This document shows, piece after piece, positions 1-8,254 of a stretch of DNA of 64,000 nt (its first letter is position 1; each line of letters starts with the position of its first letter). Below the pieces are notes generated by a model that was not told where the DNA came from, made no database searches, and worked only from the letters and a program-made list of their open reading frames with translations. The translations under genes were made by a program, and so were the position numbers. This stretch comes from BOKV01 sp041739225. GTDB lineage: Bacteria; Pseudomonadota; Alphaproteobacteria; Rhizobiales; Rhizobiaceae. The DNA lies in NCBI GenBank assembly GCA_041739225.1, contig JBGSOG010000033.1, positions 1 to 64,000 on the forward strand, given 5' to 3'.

Positions 1-297
1 CGCCGGTGCATTGAGATCAATCGGTTGCGCGTCCGAACCCAGCACCGCGATCAGTTCGTCATGCACCAGCTTGACCACCATTTGGCCCGGCTTGATCGAC
101 TTGACCATCTCCGCGCCGACAGCCTTTTGCCGGACCTGCTCAATGAACTCGCGCACCACATCCAGCGCCACGTCGGCTTCAATCAGCGCACGGCGCACTT
201 CACGCAGCGCAACGCCCACATCCTTCTCGGTCAGGGCGCCACGCTTCGTCAGGCCGTCAAAAATGCCGCTCAAGCGGTCTGAGAGCGATTCAAACAT
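1..297 (-). CDS. ffh: signal recognition particle protein Ffh, N-terminal part (cut by window edge)
   Basis: This is the first 99 codons of the SRP GTPase, which binds 4.5S RNA and signal sequences and docks ribosomes on the membrane through FtsY. The reading frame begins MFESLSDRLSGIFDGLTKRG and continues through the four-helix N domain, including the VREVRRAL-type helix and the segment ending in DAQPIDLNAPA. The GTPase and M domains lie beyond the left edge of the window. An AGGA ribosome-binding site stands about 8 bases before the ATG. The receptor gene ftsY is on the opposite strand 5.6 kb away. Only the N domain is visible, but it is diagnostic. Confidence 0.95.
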   Translation of the reverse strand, partial: MFESLSDRLSGIFDGLTKRGALTEKDVGVALREVRRALIEADVALDVVREFIEQVRQKAVGAEMVKSIKPGQMVVKLVHDELIAVLGSDAQPIDLNAPA

Positions 298-585
298 CCA
301 AAGTCCTGTTTCCTGTCAGCCTGCCGGTCATCCGGACGCCTATTCAGGTAGTCATTTCCTGCAAAAAGACCCACAAAAAACAGCCAAACTGCAAAAAAGC
401 GGTTTTTCACCCGAGGGCGCGTCGCGCTGTCGGGTGTTGGCTTCCAGGGTCGGTTTTTCGCCAATGGCGCTGCCCTGGTCGGCTTTTTGTGTCGTCTGTT
501 CTTTGAGGAACCCGTGTCAAAAACAGCAAAAGCATCCGCCTGTCAAGTTTTCAGGCATCGCATGCTACTGTCGGGGCAAATGCAT
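298..585 (-). promoter_or_regulatory. ffh upstream region with nested hairpin and two TTGACA boxes
   Basis: This 288-base gap lies between the start of ffh and the end of the GNAT gene, and I see no ORF I believe in it. On the minus strand two TTGACA hexamers occur (complements at 541-546 and 515-520), possible -35 elements, but neither has a convincing -10 box at 17 bases. A nested inverted repeat spans 444-478: outer arms CCAGGG/CCCTGG and inner arms CGCC/GGCG around AAT. It would sit in the ffh leader if transcription starts upstream of it. Confidence 0.35.
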
Positions 586-1794
586 TTACTCTTTGTTGGG
601 AAGGATGAGGCGGAAAAGCCGTGAACGAAAACCCTGTGGCAGCATGTACATGCCGCGCTTGGCAAGCGGCCTCAGGAAGTTGAGCCACACGGCATTGTGG
701 ATCTGTCCGCGCCGGGTCAGCGGCATGACGTGATCCTGCACGATTACTGCATCCTTGGCCCAGGTGAATTTGTAACGGGCGGCGGGAATCATGAAATCTG
801 CAATCTTGATACCCTGTTCGTGGCAACACTCCAGAATGTTGCCCAGGTGCAGCTTGCCGGGGCTGGCCTCCGAATAGGCCTCGTCCCAACCTGCAATGAA
901 CGCATAGTATCGCCCCTTGTAAACAAAGCCCCACTGGTCGGCGATCGGTTTGTCACCGTGCTTGAGCGAAAACGCAATTGCATCCACACCCACCAGTCCG
1001 GGCTGCTTGAAGCGGTTCACAAATGCTTCAAAGCCGGAGTTGCGGAATGCACGCGATGTCAGGCCCTGGCGTTCGAGCCAGGCTTCGCGCCCCTCAAATG
1101 AGCGATCAATCACTTCCGCCAGGATTTTTCCGTCACGGGCCGCTACGTGCGTGACCGGCGCTTCACGCTCCAGCCGGTTTTTGGCGTTTCGAAGATTCTT
1201 TCGGGTCTTGGAATTGACGGTCGAGTGATAGGCTTCAAAGCTTTCATGGCTGCCGATGGCAACAAATGGAGCGCCGTCTTCCTCGCCTGACACGGGTACC
1301 TGCCCATTGCACCCGGCATACAGATCGCTGTCGCGTCTCACTTGGCCCAGATGCAGATAGTCGGCTCCGCTGGCCTTGATGGCCGGCAGCAACGCGCCAA
1401 ACACCGCTTGCGGATCGCATTCCGGGCGCATGAGCATGTTGGTATATTGCTGGAATGGCTCTGCCAGTCCCGTCAGAACGCTGATCCCGGTTTCCATCTG
1501 AACCGCGAGCGGCAGGATGGCGGCCATGCCCTTGCTGTCGCGTGCCACAAAGATGCGGATATCCACCGGCTTCAGTGCGCGAGCATGTTCGATAAAATTT
1601 CGGCACCAGTCGAATGACTGGAACAGACACGCGTCTGAACAGCGCGCCTCCAGTGCCCGCCAATGCGCTTCCAGTGCTTCAAAACCAGTTGAATCCCGGA
1701 CGCATTCGGCTTGGAAGGCGGACGGCTTGGCAATAGCGAGAGGTTTGGAAACGATGCCGGGCGCCGGCACGGCTATCTGTCGTATCGCGGACAT
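586..1794 (-). CDS. CelD/BcsL-type GNAT acetyltransferase
   Basis: This 402-residue protein has the Acetyltransf_6 (PF13480) architecture found in CelD/BcsL-like proteins, which are associated with polysaccharide or cell-surface acylation. Residues about 180-345 carry the core: an NSKTRKNLRNAKNRLER helix, a QWGFVYKGRYYAFIAGWD strand, and the SPGKLHLGNI motif (311-320) that binds the acyl donor. It has no signal peptide or membrane segment. The start follows an AGGAGG ribosome-binding site that overlaps the stop codon of the JmjC-like gene upstream (8-base gap), so the two are translationally linked. The substrate is unknown. The pair sits between conserved core genes, which suggests an accessory insertion. 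Confidence 0.85.
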   Translation of the reverse strand: MSAIRQIAVPAPGIVSKPLAIAKPSAFQAECVRDSTGFEALEAHWRALEARCSDACLFQSFDWCRNFIEHARALKPVDIRIFVARDSKGMAAILPLAVQMETGISVLTGLAEPFQQYTNMLMRPECDPQAVFGALLPAIKASGADYLHLGQVRRDSDLYAGCNGQVPVSGEEDGAPFVAIGSHESFEAYHSTVNSKTRKNLRNAKNRLEREAPVTHVAARDGKILAEVIDRSFEGREAWLERQGLTSRAFRNSGFEAFVNRFKQPGLVGVDAIAFSLKHGDKPIADQWGFVYKGRYYAFIAGWDEAYSEASPGKLHLGNILECCHEQGIKIADFMIPAARYKFTWAKDAVIVQDHVMPLTRRGQIHNAVWLNFLRPLAKRGMYMLPQGFRSRLFRLILPNKE

Positions 1795-1802
1795 GGAGCC
1801 TC

Positions 1803-2756
1803 CTATTTGCGCAGTTCGTAGGCTTCAATATCCCGATATCCCGAAGGTGCCTCCGGATCGACACAGAAATCAATGCTGTAGGGCTTTGCCACCTTGTTGC
1901 GCATGCCGGAGAACTTGACTGCGGCCGCCAAAGCCAGCTTGCCATACATTCCAAATCCCGATTTTTGCTGGTCAAGGTTTTTGAAACCGGCCTTTCGCAG
2001 CAATCCATTGGCATAATTGACTGCATAAGTGTTGCGGATGGCACCTGTGTAATGCTCGGTAGTCACCGACACATTCATGCTGTCGTGGTTTTCCACCCTG
2101 TGTGGATAGTTCAAAGGCCAATGCAACATGCGGCCCGGCTCAAGATCGATGACCTGCGCCCATTCGTCAAACCAGTCATGGTAGGGCATGTCGGTCTCAT
2201 GCATTTCGCCCAGAATGAGTTTTTCAATCGCCGCCTGCGGCAGGAACGGCTCCCAACCCGGATAGACCCACACCCGTTTGCGCCCGCGGATTTGCCACAG
2301 CATCTGCCCCGGAACGTCGGCATGGTAGGGCACATACACATTCGGCGAAGAGATCAGGATGGTTGTCAGGTGTTTGAAGGTCTTGACGCCCGGCACCCGC
2401 GCTTCGAACTCGCGATACATGTCCTCCAGCAACTCACCATAGGCCTTGTCGCATTTTTGCGGTGCACGAAGATTGATCCAGATGTCTCCCTTGCGAACAG
2501 CCTCGAGCAATTGCTGGCCGGAAAGGTTTCCAAATTCGCCTTCGCGACGACGCTTCTTGCCGTCAGGGCCTGCTGAGCGCGTATTGACATGATAATCATT
2601 GCGATCTGCGGTCTCGAGGAGGCGCGCCAACGCCTGGTCGCCAAAAAGTTCGGACTTGTGCAGGCAGTGCTTCAGGTGCAGCGAGTGCTTGCCGAAAAGC
2701 TGCACATGGTTTTCTTTCCAGTCAGTAAGAATGTTTCCGGTAGCAATGTCGCGCAT
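1803..2756 (-). CDS. JmjC-like cupin protein (putative Fe(II)/2-oxoglutarate hydroxylase)
   Basis: The protein is about 317 residues from the chosen ATG. It shows a double-stranded beta-helix signature: YVPYHADVPGQMLWQIRGRK (H145, D147) and MLHWPLNYPHRVEN (H219). This gives the HxD...H iron triad of JmjC/cupin-8 proteins, and the RGRKRVWVYP strand is typical. Members hydroxylate proteins or small molecules; the target here cannot be inferred. The open frame extends upstream to an ATG at 2846. I prefer 2756 because the extra 30 residues look like non-coding composition, but neither start has a good ribosome-binding site. It is the first gene of a two-gene unit with the GNAT. Confidence 0.75.
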   Translation of the reverse strand: MRDIATGNILTDWKENHVQLFGKHSLHLKHCLHKSELFGDQALARLLETADRNDYHVNTRSAGPDGKKRRREGEFGNLSGQQLLEAVRKGDIWINLRAPQKCDKAYGELLEDMYREFEARVPGVKTFKHLTTILISSPNVYVPYHADVPGQMLWQIRGRKRVWVYPGWEPFLPQAAIEKLILGEMHETDMPYHDWFDEWAQVIDLEPGRMLHWPLNYPHRVENHDSMNVSVTTEHYTGAIRNTYAVNYANGLLRKAGFKNLDQQKSGFGMYGKLALAAAVKFSGMRNKVAKPYSIDFCVDPEAPSGYRDIEAYELRK

Positions 2757-2882
2757 TGGGGCTCTCGCGGCTGAGGGGCAAGTCAAGGACTGGGTGTAAC
2801 CCGCAATTCGCTTAGTCGCGGTAAATGCTTGCAGGATAACGGACATTTATGGGCTATTTTGGTGCGCAGAATGCTGCGGTGG

Positions 2883-2917
2883 TTAAAAATTTGCCCATTT
2901 CGGGCCGAAATTTTTAA
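2883..2917. repeat. perfect 10-bp inverted repeat in divergent intergenic region
   Basis: The arms TTAAAAATTT (2883-2892) and AAATTTTTAA (2908-2917) are perfect complements. Inside them GCCC (2893-2896) can pair with GGGC (2902-2905), leaving a small loop and a two-base bulge. The element lies between the divergent JmjC-like gene and the secreted-protein gene at 3043. It could be an operator serving both promoters or an RNA hairpin. There is no uridine tract clearly outside the stem, so I do not call it a terminator. Confidence 0.45.
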
Positions 2918-3042
2918 GTGAACCGGCGATCCGCGGCTCAAGACTTCCAATTTCGCTTTCCAGCTGGCTCACTTGGGCACACAATGGACGCAAATTGCGG
3001 TTGATGCCGCAATGTGTGGACAATCCAATGGAGGGGAACGTC

Positions 3043-3606
3043 ATGTTGCGCTTGATGTCTGCAATTGTCTTCTCGATGAGCCTTGCCACTGCGTCCATGG
3101 CAGGGCCGGTTGCCGATTTTGCCGCAAAGGCCGAGGAACTGGCGAAAAGCGATCCGGTTGCAGCTTTGGCTGCGTTGGACCAAGCGATCGAGGAGGTCTG
3201 GAACGCATCGCCGCTGCTCTTGCGAAAGGCACTTTTTGTCGATTCCGCCTCGGGCTTCGGGGTCTATGCCGAACGCAGCGGTTCGGTCTTCAAGCAAGGT
3301 GAGCCCATTGTTGTTTACGGCGAACCTTTGGGGTTTGCCTACGGCAAGAACCTGATCGGCGGCATGGAAATAAACCTTGCCGTTGATTTGGCCCTGCTGG
3401 ACGGCAGTGGCACAGAACTGGGCGCACAAAAGGACTTCGGCGAATTCGTCCTTCCGGTCCGCTATCACAACAGGGAGTTCCAGATCACGCTGACCGTTAA
3501 TCTCCCGGGATTTCCGGCCGGCAAATATCTGGCAAGATTCACGCTTCGTGACAGGCACTCCGAAAAGACGGCAACTTTCGAGCTGCCCTTCGAGATCACC
3601 GGGTGA
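3043..3606 (+). CDS. secreted protein of unknown function
   Basis: This is a 187-residue protein with a clear Sec signal peptide (MLRLMSAIVFSMSLATASMA, cleavage expected after residue 20). The mature part is a helical segment (VADFAAKAEELAKSDPVAAL) followed by beta-rich sequence with GEPIVVYGEPLGFAYG and a C-terminal strand series ending FELPFEITG, resembling an immunoglobulin-like periplasmic fold. I recognise no named family with certainty. The ATG at 3043 is chosen because a GAGGGG ribosome-binding site precedes it and the signal peptide begins there; an in-frame ATG at 2995 has neither. It lies upstream of dapF with an 85-base gap and may be transcribed with it. Confidence 0.75.
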   Translation: MLRLMSAIVFSMSLATASMAGPVADFAAKAEELAKSDPVAALAALDQAIEEVWNASPLLLRKALFVDSASGFGVYAERSGSVFKQGEPIVVYGEPLGFAYGKNLIGGMEINLAVDLALLDGSGTELGAQKDFGEFVLPVRYHNREFQITLTVNLPGFPAGKYLARFTLRDRHSEKTATFELPFEITG

Positions 3607-3691
3607 GGCGCAAAAGCGCCAGACTGGTAATTCGCCGTCACTTCCGCCATATAACGCCGAGGTCCAAATGTGCCGGACCGGTGGCAAGACA

Positions 3692-4582
3692 ATGACCCAG
3701 ATGAGTGTTCCATTCCTGAAAATGAACGGCCTTGGCAACGAAATCATCGTAGCCGATTTACGCGGTGTTGCCGAGCGCATCACGCCGGGCGCAGCAATTG
3801 CACTGGCACAGCCGGGCGCGGTTCTATTTGACCAGTTGATGGAAGTGGCAAGCGCCAAGGGTGCGGGACGCGACTACGACATTCGTATTTTCAATGCTGA
3901 CGGTTCACTGGCGGAAGCATGCGGCAACGGCACAAGATGCGTGGCGCTGTGGCTCAATGGCCAGGACGGCCGCACCGCTTACAGTTTCATGACCGATGGC
4001 GGCTTGGTGAATGCCCTCATGCAGCCCGGTGGTCTGGTAACGGTCGACATGGGTCGTCCGCGCTTTGGTTGGCAGGACATTCCGCTTTCCGAGGAATTTT
4101 CCGACACCACAGGCATCGAACTGCAGATCGGCCCGATCGATGCACCGGTGCTGCACACGCCCAGTGTTGTCAGCATGGGCAACCCGCATGTCATTTTCTG
4201 GGCTCCAAATGATGTCTGGACATATGAACTGGACCGTTTCGGACCACTGCTGGAGAACCACCCGCTGTTTCCCCAGCGCGCCAATGTGACAATTGCCAAC
4301 GTAATTGCCGCCGACCACATCGTGATGCGCACCTGGGAGCGGGGCGCCGGCTTGACCAAGGCATGTGGTTCAGCCGCCTGTGCAACCCTGGTTGCTGCTT
4401 CCCGCAAGGGCCTTTCGGGCAGATCGGCTGTCATGACCCTTCCCGGAGGCGATTTGCACATCGAGTGGGAAGCGGACGGAAATGTAAGGATGAAAGGCCC
4501 CGCTCAGTTCGAATTTGCCGGAATGCTCGACCCGCAGACCGGCGCGTTTGAACGCAGCTTTGCCGGGAGAACTGCCGAGTGA
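3692..4582 (+). CDS. dapF: diaminopimelate epimerase
   Basis: DapF interconverts LL- and meso-diaminopimelate in the lysine and peptidoglycan precursor pathway, in the cytoplasm. The 296-residue product has both catalytic cysteines in their motifs: EACGNGTRC (C77) and TKACGSAACATL (C225). Length and the start KMNGLGNEIIVADLRG are typical. The open frame continues upstream to 3548, but the canonical N-terminus begins at the ATG at 3692. The stop codon overlaps the GTG start of mtaB (GTGA at 4579-4582), so the two are coupled in translation, as in many rhizobia. Confidence 0.97.
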   Translation: MTQMSVPFLKMNGLGNEIIVADLRGVAERITPGAAIALAQPGAVLFDQLMEVASAKGAGRDYDIRIFNADGSLAEACGNGTRCVALWLNGQDGRTAYSFMTDGGLVNALMQPGGLVTVDMGRPRFGWQDIPLSEEFSDTTGIELQIGPIDAPVLHTPSVVSMGNPHVIFWAPNDVWTYELDRFGPLLENHPLFPQRANVTIANVIAADHIVMRTWERGAGLTKACGSAACATLVAASRKGLSGRSAVMTLPGGDLHIEWEADGNVRMKGPAQFEFAGMLDPQTGAFERSFAGRTAE

Positions 4583-5895
4583 GCGCCGAAATCAGCACAT
4601 CTGACGGCATAAAGGTCCTGACATTCGGTTGCAGACTGAACGCTTACGAGTCGGAGGTGATGCGCAACAAGGCGCATGAAGCAGGTCTTGGCTCGGTAGA
4701 GGGTGGTGCCGTTTTGGTCAACACCTGCGCAGTGACCGGAGAGGCGGTTCGTCAGGCCAAACAGGCGATTCGCAAGGCACGGCGTGACAATCCGCAGGCG
4801 CGCATCATTGTCACCGGCTGCGCCGCACAGACCAATCCGGCGATGTTTGGCGAGATGGACGAGGTGGACCTCGTCATTGGCAACGCCGACAAACTGACCT
4901 CGCAAGCCTACAGGGCATTGCCTGATTTTGGCGTCAACGACAGCGAAAAAATTCGCGTCAACGACATCATGAGCGTTCGCGAGACCGCGTCGCACATGGT
5001 CGATTCAATTGATGGCAGGAGCCGCGCTTTTGTTCAGGTGCAAAATGGCTGCGACCATCGTTGCACGTTCTGCATCATACCTTACGGACGCGGCAATTCA
5101 CGCTCGGTACCGGCGGGCGAAGTCGTTGCGCAAGTGCGTCGGCTGGTTGAGAATGGCTATCTTGAAGTGGTGTTGACCGGTGTAGACCTTACATCCTGGG
5201 GAGGCGATCTTCCGGGGACACCACGGTTGGGCCAACTCGTCAAATCCATCTTGTCACAGGTTCCGGAACTTGCGCGGCTCCGGCTTTCGTCAATTGATTC
5301 CATCGAGGCCGATCCGCAACTCATGGCGGTGATTGCCGATGAAGAACGCTTCATGCCACATCTGCACCTGTCGCTGCAGCATGGTGATGACCTCATTTTA
5401 AAGCGGATGAAGCGACGACATCTGCGTGCCGATTCAATCCGCTTTTGCGAGGAAGCCCGCCGCCTTCGCCCCGACATCGTTTTTGGCGCAGACCTCATTG
5501 CCGGTTTCCCGACCGAGGACGAGGCAATGTTTGCAAACAGTCTGGCGCTGATAGACGATTGCGGATTGACGCACCTGCATGTTTTCCCTTTTTCGCCCCG
5601 ACCCGGAACACCGGCAGAAAAAATGCCGCAACTTCAACGCAGCGTCATAAAACAACGCGCCGCAAGGCTTCGGGCCGCTGGCGACAAGGCATGGCTGGAG
5701 CATCTGTGGCGTATGTCCGGCAAAACACTTGAAGTGCTGGTTGAGAAACCGGGAATGGGGCGCATAGCCCAATTTTCGCCGGTTGCCTTTGATCCCGCCA
5801 TCAGCGAAGGGATCGTCAGGATGCAGATCACCGGTCACAATGGTGTGGTTTTGACCGCCGAGCCGGTTGCCGCTGCAATGCTCGGCGCAGCGTGA
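4579..5895 (+). CDS. mtaB: tRNA t6A37 methylthiotransferase MtaB
   Basis: MtaB is a radical-SAM enzyme that converts t6A at tRNA position 37 to ms2t6A. The 438-residue protein shows the UPF0004 N-terminal domain with FGCRLNAYES (C18) and NTCAVTGEAVRQAKQ (C50). The radical SAM cluster CDHRCTFCIIPYGRG has C158, C162 and C165, and a C-terminal TRAM-like region follows. It starts at GTG, overlapping the dapF stop by four bases. The VxTGVDLTSWG segment separates the MtaB type from MiaB. It belongs to the dapF-mtaB-ftsY-yciB unit. The TsaD enzyme that makes the t6A substrate is encoded at 43.7 kb. Confidence 0.95.
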   Translation: MSAEISTSDGIKVLTFGCRLNAYESEVMRNKAHEAGLGSVEGGAVLVNTCAVTGEAVRQAKQAIRKARRDNPQARIIVTGCAAQTNPAMFGEMDEVDLVIGNADKLTSQAYRALPDFGVNDSEKIRVNDIMSVRETASHMVDSIDGRSRAFVQVQNGCDHRCTFCIIPYGRGNSRSVPAGEVVAQVRRLVENGYLEVVLTGVDLTSWGGDLPGTPRLGQLVKSILSQVPELARLRLSSIDSIEADPQLMAVIADEERFMPHLHLSLQHGDDLILKRMKRRHLRADSIRFCEEARRLRPDIVFGADLIAGFPTEDEAMFANSLALIDDCGLTHLHVFPFSPRPGTPAEKMPQLQRSVIKQRAARLRAAGDKAWLEHLWRMSGKTLEVLVEKPGMGRIAQFSPVAFDPAISEGIVRMQITGHNGVVLTAEPVAAAMLGAA

Positions 5896-5920
5896 GCGAA
5901 CAACTGGAAGACCATTGGCA

Positions 5921-7072
5921 ATGAGTGAAAAGAAACCCGGCTTTTTCAAGCGCCTGTTCAACTTTGGTACAGCCGACACAACTCCCGCCACCGCGTCAGC
6001 ACCACAGGAAGTTGAACCACAGACAGAAGCAGGGATGGATCTGCCCGTGGAAACCGGCGTGGCGCCACCAGCCGATGAGGGCCTAGGCAAAATGGCTGTT
6101 CTCGCGGCCAAAGCGAGGCCAAAGGTCCAAACGCCGGACATCGGGACTGACGCGGAACAAACCGGCTGGCTGGGCCGGTTGGCACGCGGCCTGTCGCGCT
6201 CGTCATCGGCAATCACCGGCAATGTTGCTTCCGTTTTCACCCGCCGCAAACTGGACGAGGAAACGCTGGGCGAACTCGAGGACGTGCTGATACAGGCCGA
6301 CCTTGGAATGGAAACCGCCCAGAAAATCACCGCTGCACTTTCTGCACAACGTTATGGCCGCGATGTCAGTGACACCGAAGTGCGCGAGGTGATGGCAGCC
6401 GAGATCGAGAAAGTTTTGGCCCCCGTTACCGGCGGTCTGGAGCTCGACCTTGACCACACCCCACACGTCATTTTGGTGATTGGCGTCAATGGTTCGGGCA
6501 AGACGACAACCATCGGAAAGCTGGCCTCCAAGCTCTATATCGCAGGGTTTTCCACGCTGCTTGTTGCCGGCGACACCTTTCGGGCAGCTGCAATCGAACA
6601 ACTCAAGATTTGGGGCGACCGCACACAATCGCCGGTCATGGCGCGTGAAATCGGAGCTGATGCGGCAGGCCTTGCCTTTGATGCATGGCAAAAGGCCAAG
6701 GAAGACGGATACGACGTGGTCCTGATGGACACCGCAGGCCGCCTGCAGAACAAGACCGAATTGATGGCCGAGCTTGAAAAGATCATTCGTGTCCTGAAAA
6801 AGCAGGACCCGACAGCACCGCACACGGTGCTGCTGACCCTTGATGCCACAACCGGACAAAATGCCCTCAACCAGGTTGAGATTTTTGGCAAGGTTGCAGG
6901 CGTCAACGGCCTTGTGATGACCAAACTCGACGGTACGGCGCGCGGCGGCATCCTGGTTGCCATCTCGGCAAAATACAAACTGCCAGTCTATTTTATCGGC
7001 GTCGGCGAAGGCATTGACGATCTTCAGCCTTTCGAGGCGGCAGATTTCGCAAGGTCCATTGCCGGTCTGTAA
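5921..7072 (+). CDS. ftsY: signal recognition particle receptor FtsY
   Basis: FtsY is the membrane-associated SRP receptor GTPase that works with Ffh in cotranslational insertion. The 383-residue protein has a variable acidic N-terminal A region (about 1-90) beginning MSEKKPGFFKRLF, an amphipathic membrane-binding start. An N domain and a G domain follow, with P-loop GVNGSGKTTTIGKLA (about 188-202), DTAGRLQNK, and the TKLDGTARGG guanine motif. The in-frame GTG/ATG codons upstream overlap mtaB; the ATG at 5921 fits the family N-terminus. It lies 25 bases after mtaB and 17 bases before yciB. Confidence 0.97.
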   Translation: MSEKKPGFFKRLFNFGTADTTPATASAPQEVEPQTEAGMDLPVETGVAPPADEGLGKMAVLAAKARPKVQTPDIGTDAEQTGWLGRLARGLSRSSSAITGNVASVFTRRKLDEETLGELEDVLIQADLGMETAQKITAALSAQRYGRDVSDTEVREVMAAEIEKVLAPVTGGLELDLDHTPHVILVIGVNGSGKTTTIGKLASKLYIAGFSTLLVAGDTFRAAAIEQLKIWGDRTQSPVMAREIGADAAGLAFDAWQKAKEDGYDVVLMDTAGRLQNKTELMAELEKIIRVLKKQDPTAPHTVLLTLDATTGQNALNQVEIFGKVAGVNGLVMTKLDGTARGGILVAISAKYKLPVYFIGVGEGIDDLQPFEAADFARSIAGL

Positions 7073-7089
7073 CAACAAAAGGTGCAAGC

Positions 7090-7734
7090 ATGAGCGCAGT
7101 CAAAGCCGGGCGTGAAGTCTCCCCCCTGCTGAAAATGGCCCTGGAACTGGGACCATTGGTGGTCTTTTTCCTCGCCAATTCCTATGGCGACCGGCTTGCA
7201 GAAGCATTTCCAGTGCTTCAGGCCCTGGGCGGCAAGATTTTTGTCGGCACCGCCTTCCTGATGGTGGCGATGCTGGTCAGCCAGGCGATTTCGCTGTCGT
7301 TGTTGCGGCACATAGCGGTTATGCCCTTGGTGACGCTGTTTTTTGTGCTGATTTTCGGCGGGCTGACGCTTTGGCTTCAGGACGAGACTTTCATCAAGAT
7401 GAAGCCGACCATCGTCAATTGCATCTTCGGCACGGCGTTGCTTGGCGGCTTGCTGTTTGGAAAATCGCTGCTCGCCTATGTTTTTGACGCGGCGTTCCAA
7501 CTGGATGACGCGGGGTGGCGCAAATTGACGCTGCGTTTTGGCCTGTTCTTCTTTGTGCTGGCAATCACCAATGAAATCGTCTGGCGCAGCTTCTCCACCG
7601 ATTTCTGGGTGGCTTTCAAGACATGGGGAACCATGCCGCTGACCATGATTTTCATGATGGCACAAATGCCGATGTTGCAGCGCCATTCGTTGGTGCCGCT
7701 GGGCAGCAAGCCACCTAAGGATGATCCCCGGTAG
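7090..7734 (+). CDS. yciB: inner membrane-spanning protein YciB (septation protein A family)
   Basis: This 214-residue integral membrane protein has five or more hydrophobic helices and the family signatures LELGPLVVFFLAN near the N-terminus and NEIVWRSFSTDFWVAFKTWG near residue 160. YciB/IspZ proteins affect envelope integrity and septation. The gene follows ftsY by 17 bases, the usual order in Hyphomicrobiales. Its 3' end overlaps the convergent NUDIX gene by 20 bases, so the two messages share complementary ends. Confidence 0.92.
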   Translation: MSAVKAGREVSPLLKMALELGPLVVFFLANSYGDRLAEAFPVLQALGGKIFVGTAFLMVAMLVSQAISLSLLRHIAVMPLVTLFFVLIFGGLTLWLQDETFIKMKPTIVNCIFGTALLGGLLFGKSLLAYVFDAAFQLDDAGWRKLTLRFGLFFFVLAITNEIVWRSFSTDFWVAFKTWGTMPLTMIFMMAQMPMLQRHSLVPLGSKPPKDDPR

Positions 7735-8254
7735 ACCCGCCGGGGGGATTGGAGAACGGCGCAAACGCTTCGCCGTTTTCTACCATCAACTCATGGCGCA
7801 AGGCCCAATGCACGGTTGGGAAGGCTATTTCGCCATGAGGAATCCCATCCAGGCGAAACAGTTCGGTTTCGAGGCTCTCTTCGCCCGGCGAATGCAAGCC
7901 ATCGCGCAAATTCGCACGGTAGATCAATTGTACCTGCGAAAGCCGCGGCACCGAATAGACCGCAAGCAAGCCTTTGAGCTCCAGTGTCGCACAAGCTTCT
8001 TCGCGTGCCTCGCGCAATGCGCCGTGCTCTGGTGTTTCGCCCAGTTCGAGGTATCCGGCGGGGATGGTCCAGAAGCCTTTTCGTGGCTCGATCGCCCTGC
8101 GGCAAAGCAGGATCCGGTCGCCATGGCGCACTACCGAACCCACCACGACCTTCGGGTTCTGATAGGCAACAAAGCCGCAATGGTTGCAAATTTGCCGCAT
8201 GAGCGTGTCACCTTTCGGTGTGCGGTCGGCAAAATCCGGCACAAGCAATGGCAT
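7715..8254 (-). CDS. NUDIX hydrolase at the end of the ccm operon
   Basis: The 179-residue protein has a CxxC (C23, C26, CNHCGF) near the N-terminus, followed by a NUDIX fold with box GYLELGETPEHGALREAREEAC (starting about residue 67) and its REAREE metal-binding helix. This resembles the ADP-ribose/NADH pyrophosphatase-like NUDIX proteins of alphaproteobacteria; the substrate is not determinable. The ATG overlaps the ccmG stop as TGATG, so it is coupled to the cytochrome c maturation operon. A start at MRQICNH (18 codons later) is possible. The 3' end overlaps yciB tail to tail. Confidence 0.9.
   Translation of the reverse strand: MPLLVPDFADRTPKGDTLMRQICNHCGFVAYQNPKVVVGSVVRHGDRILLCRRAIEPRKGFWTIPAGYLELGETPEHGALREAREEACATLELKGLLAVYSVPRLSQVQLIYRANLRDGLHSPGEESLETELFRLDGIPHGEIAFPTVHWALRHELMVENGEAFAPFSNPPGGSTGDHP

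Noticed and set aside
5434..6330. Long minus-strand frames opposite mtaB and ftsY
   Set aside because: They are shadows of strongly conserved plus-strand genes and have no family resemblance.
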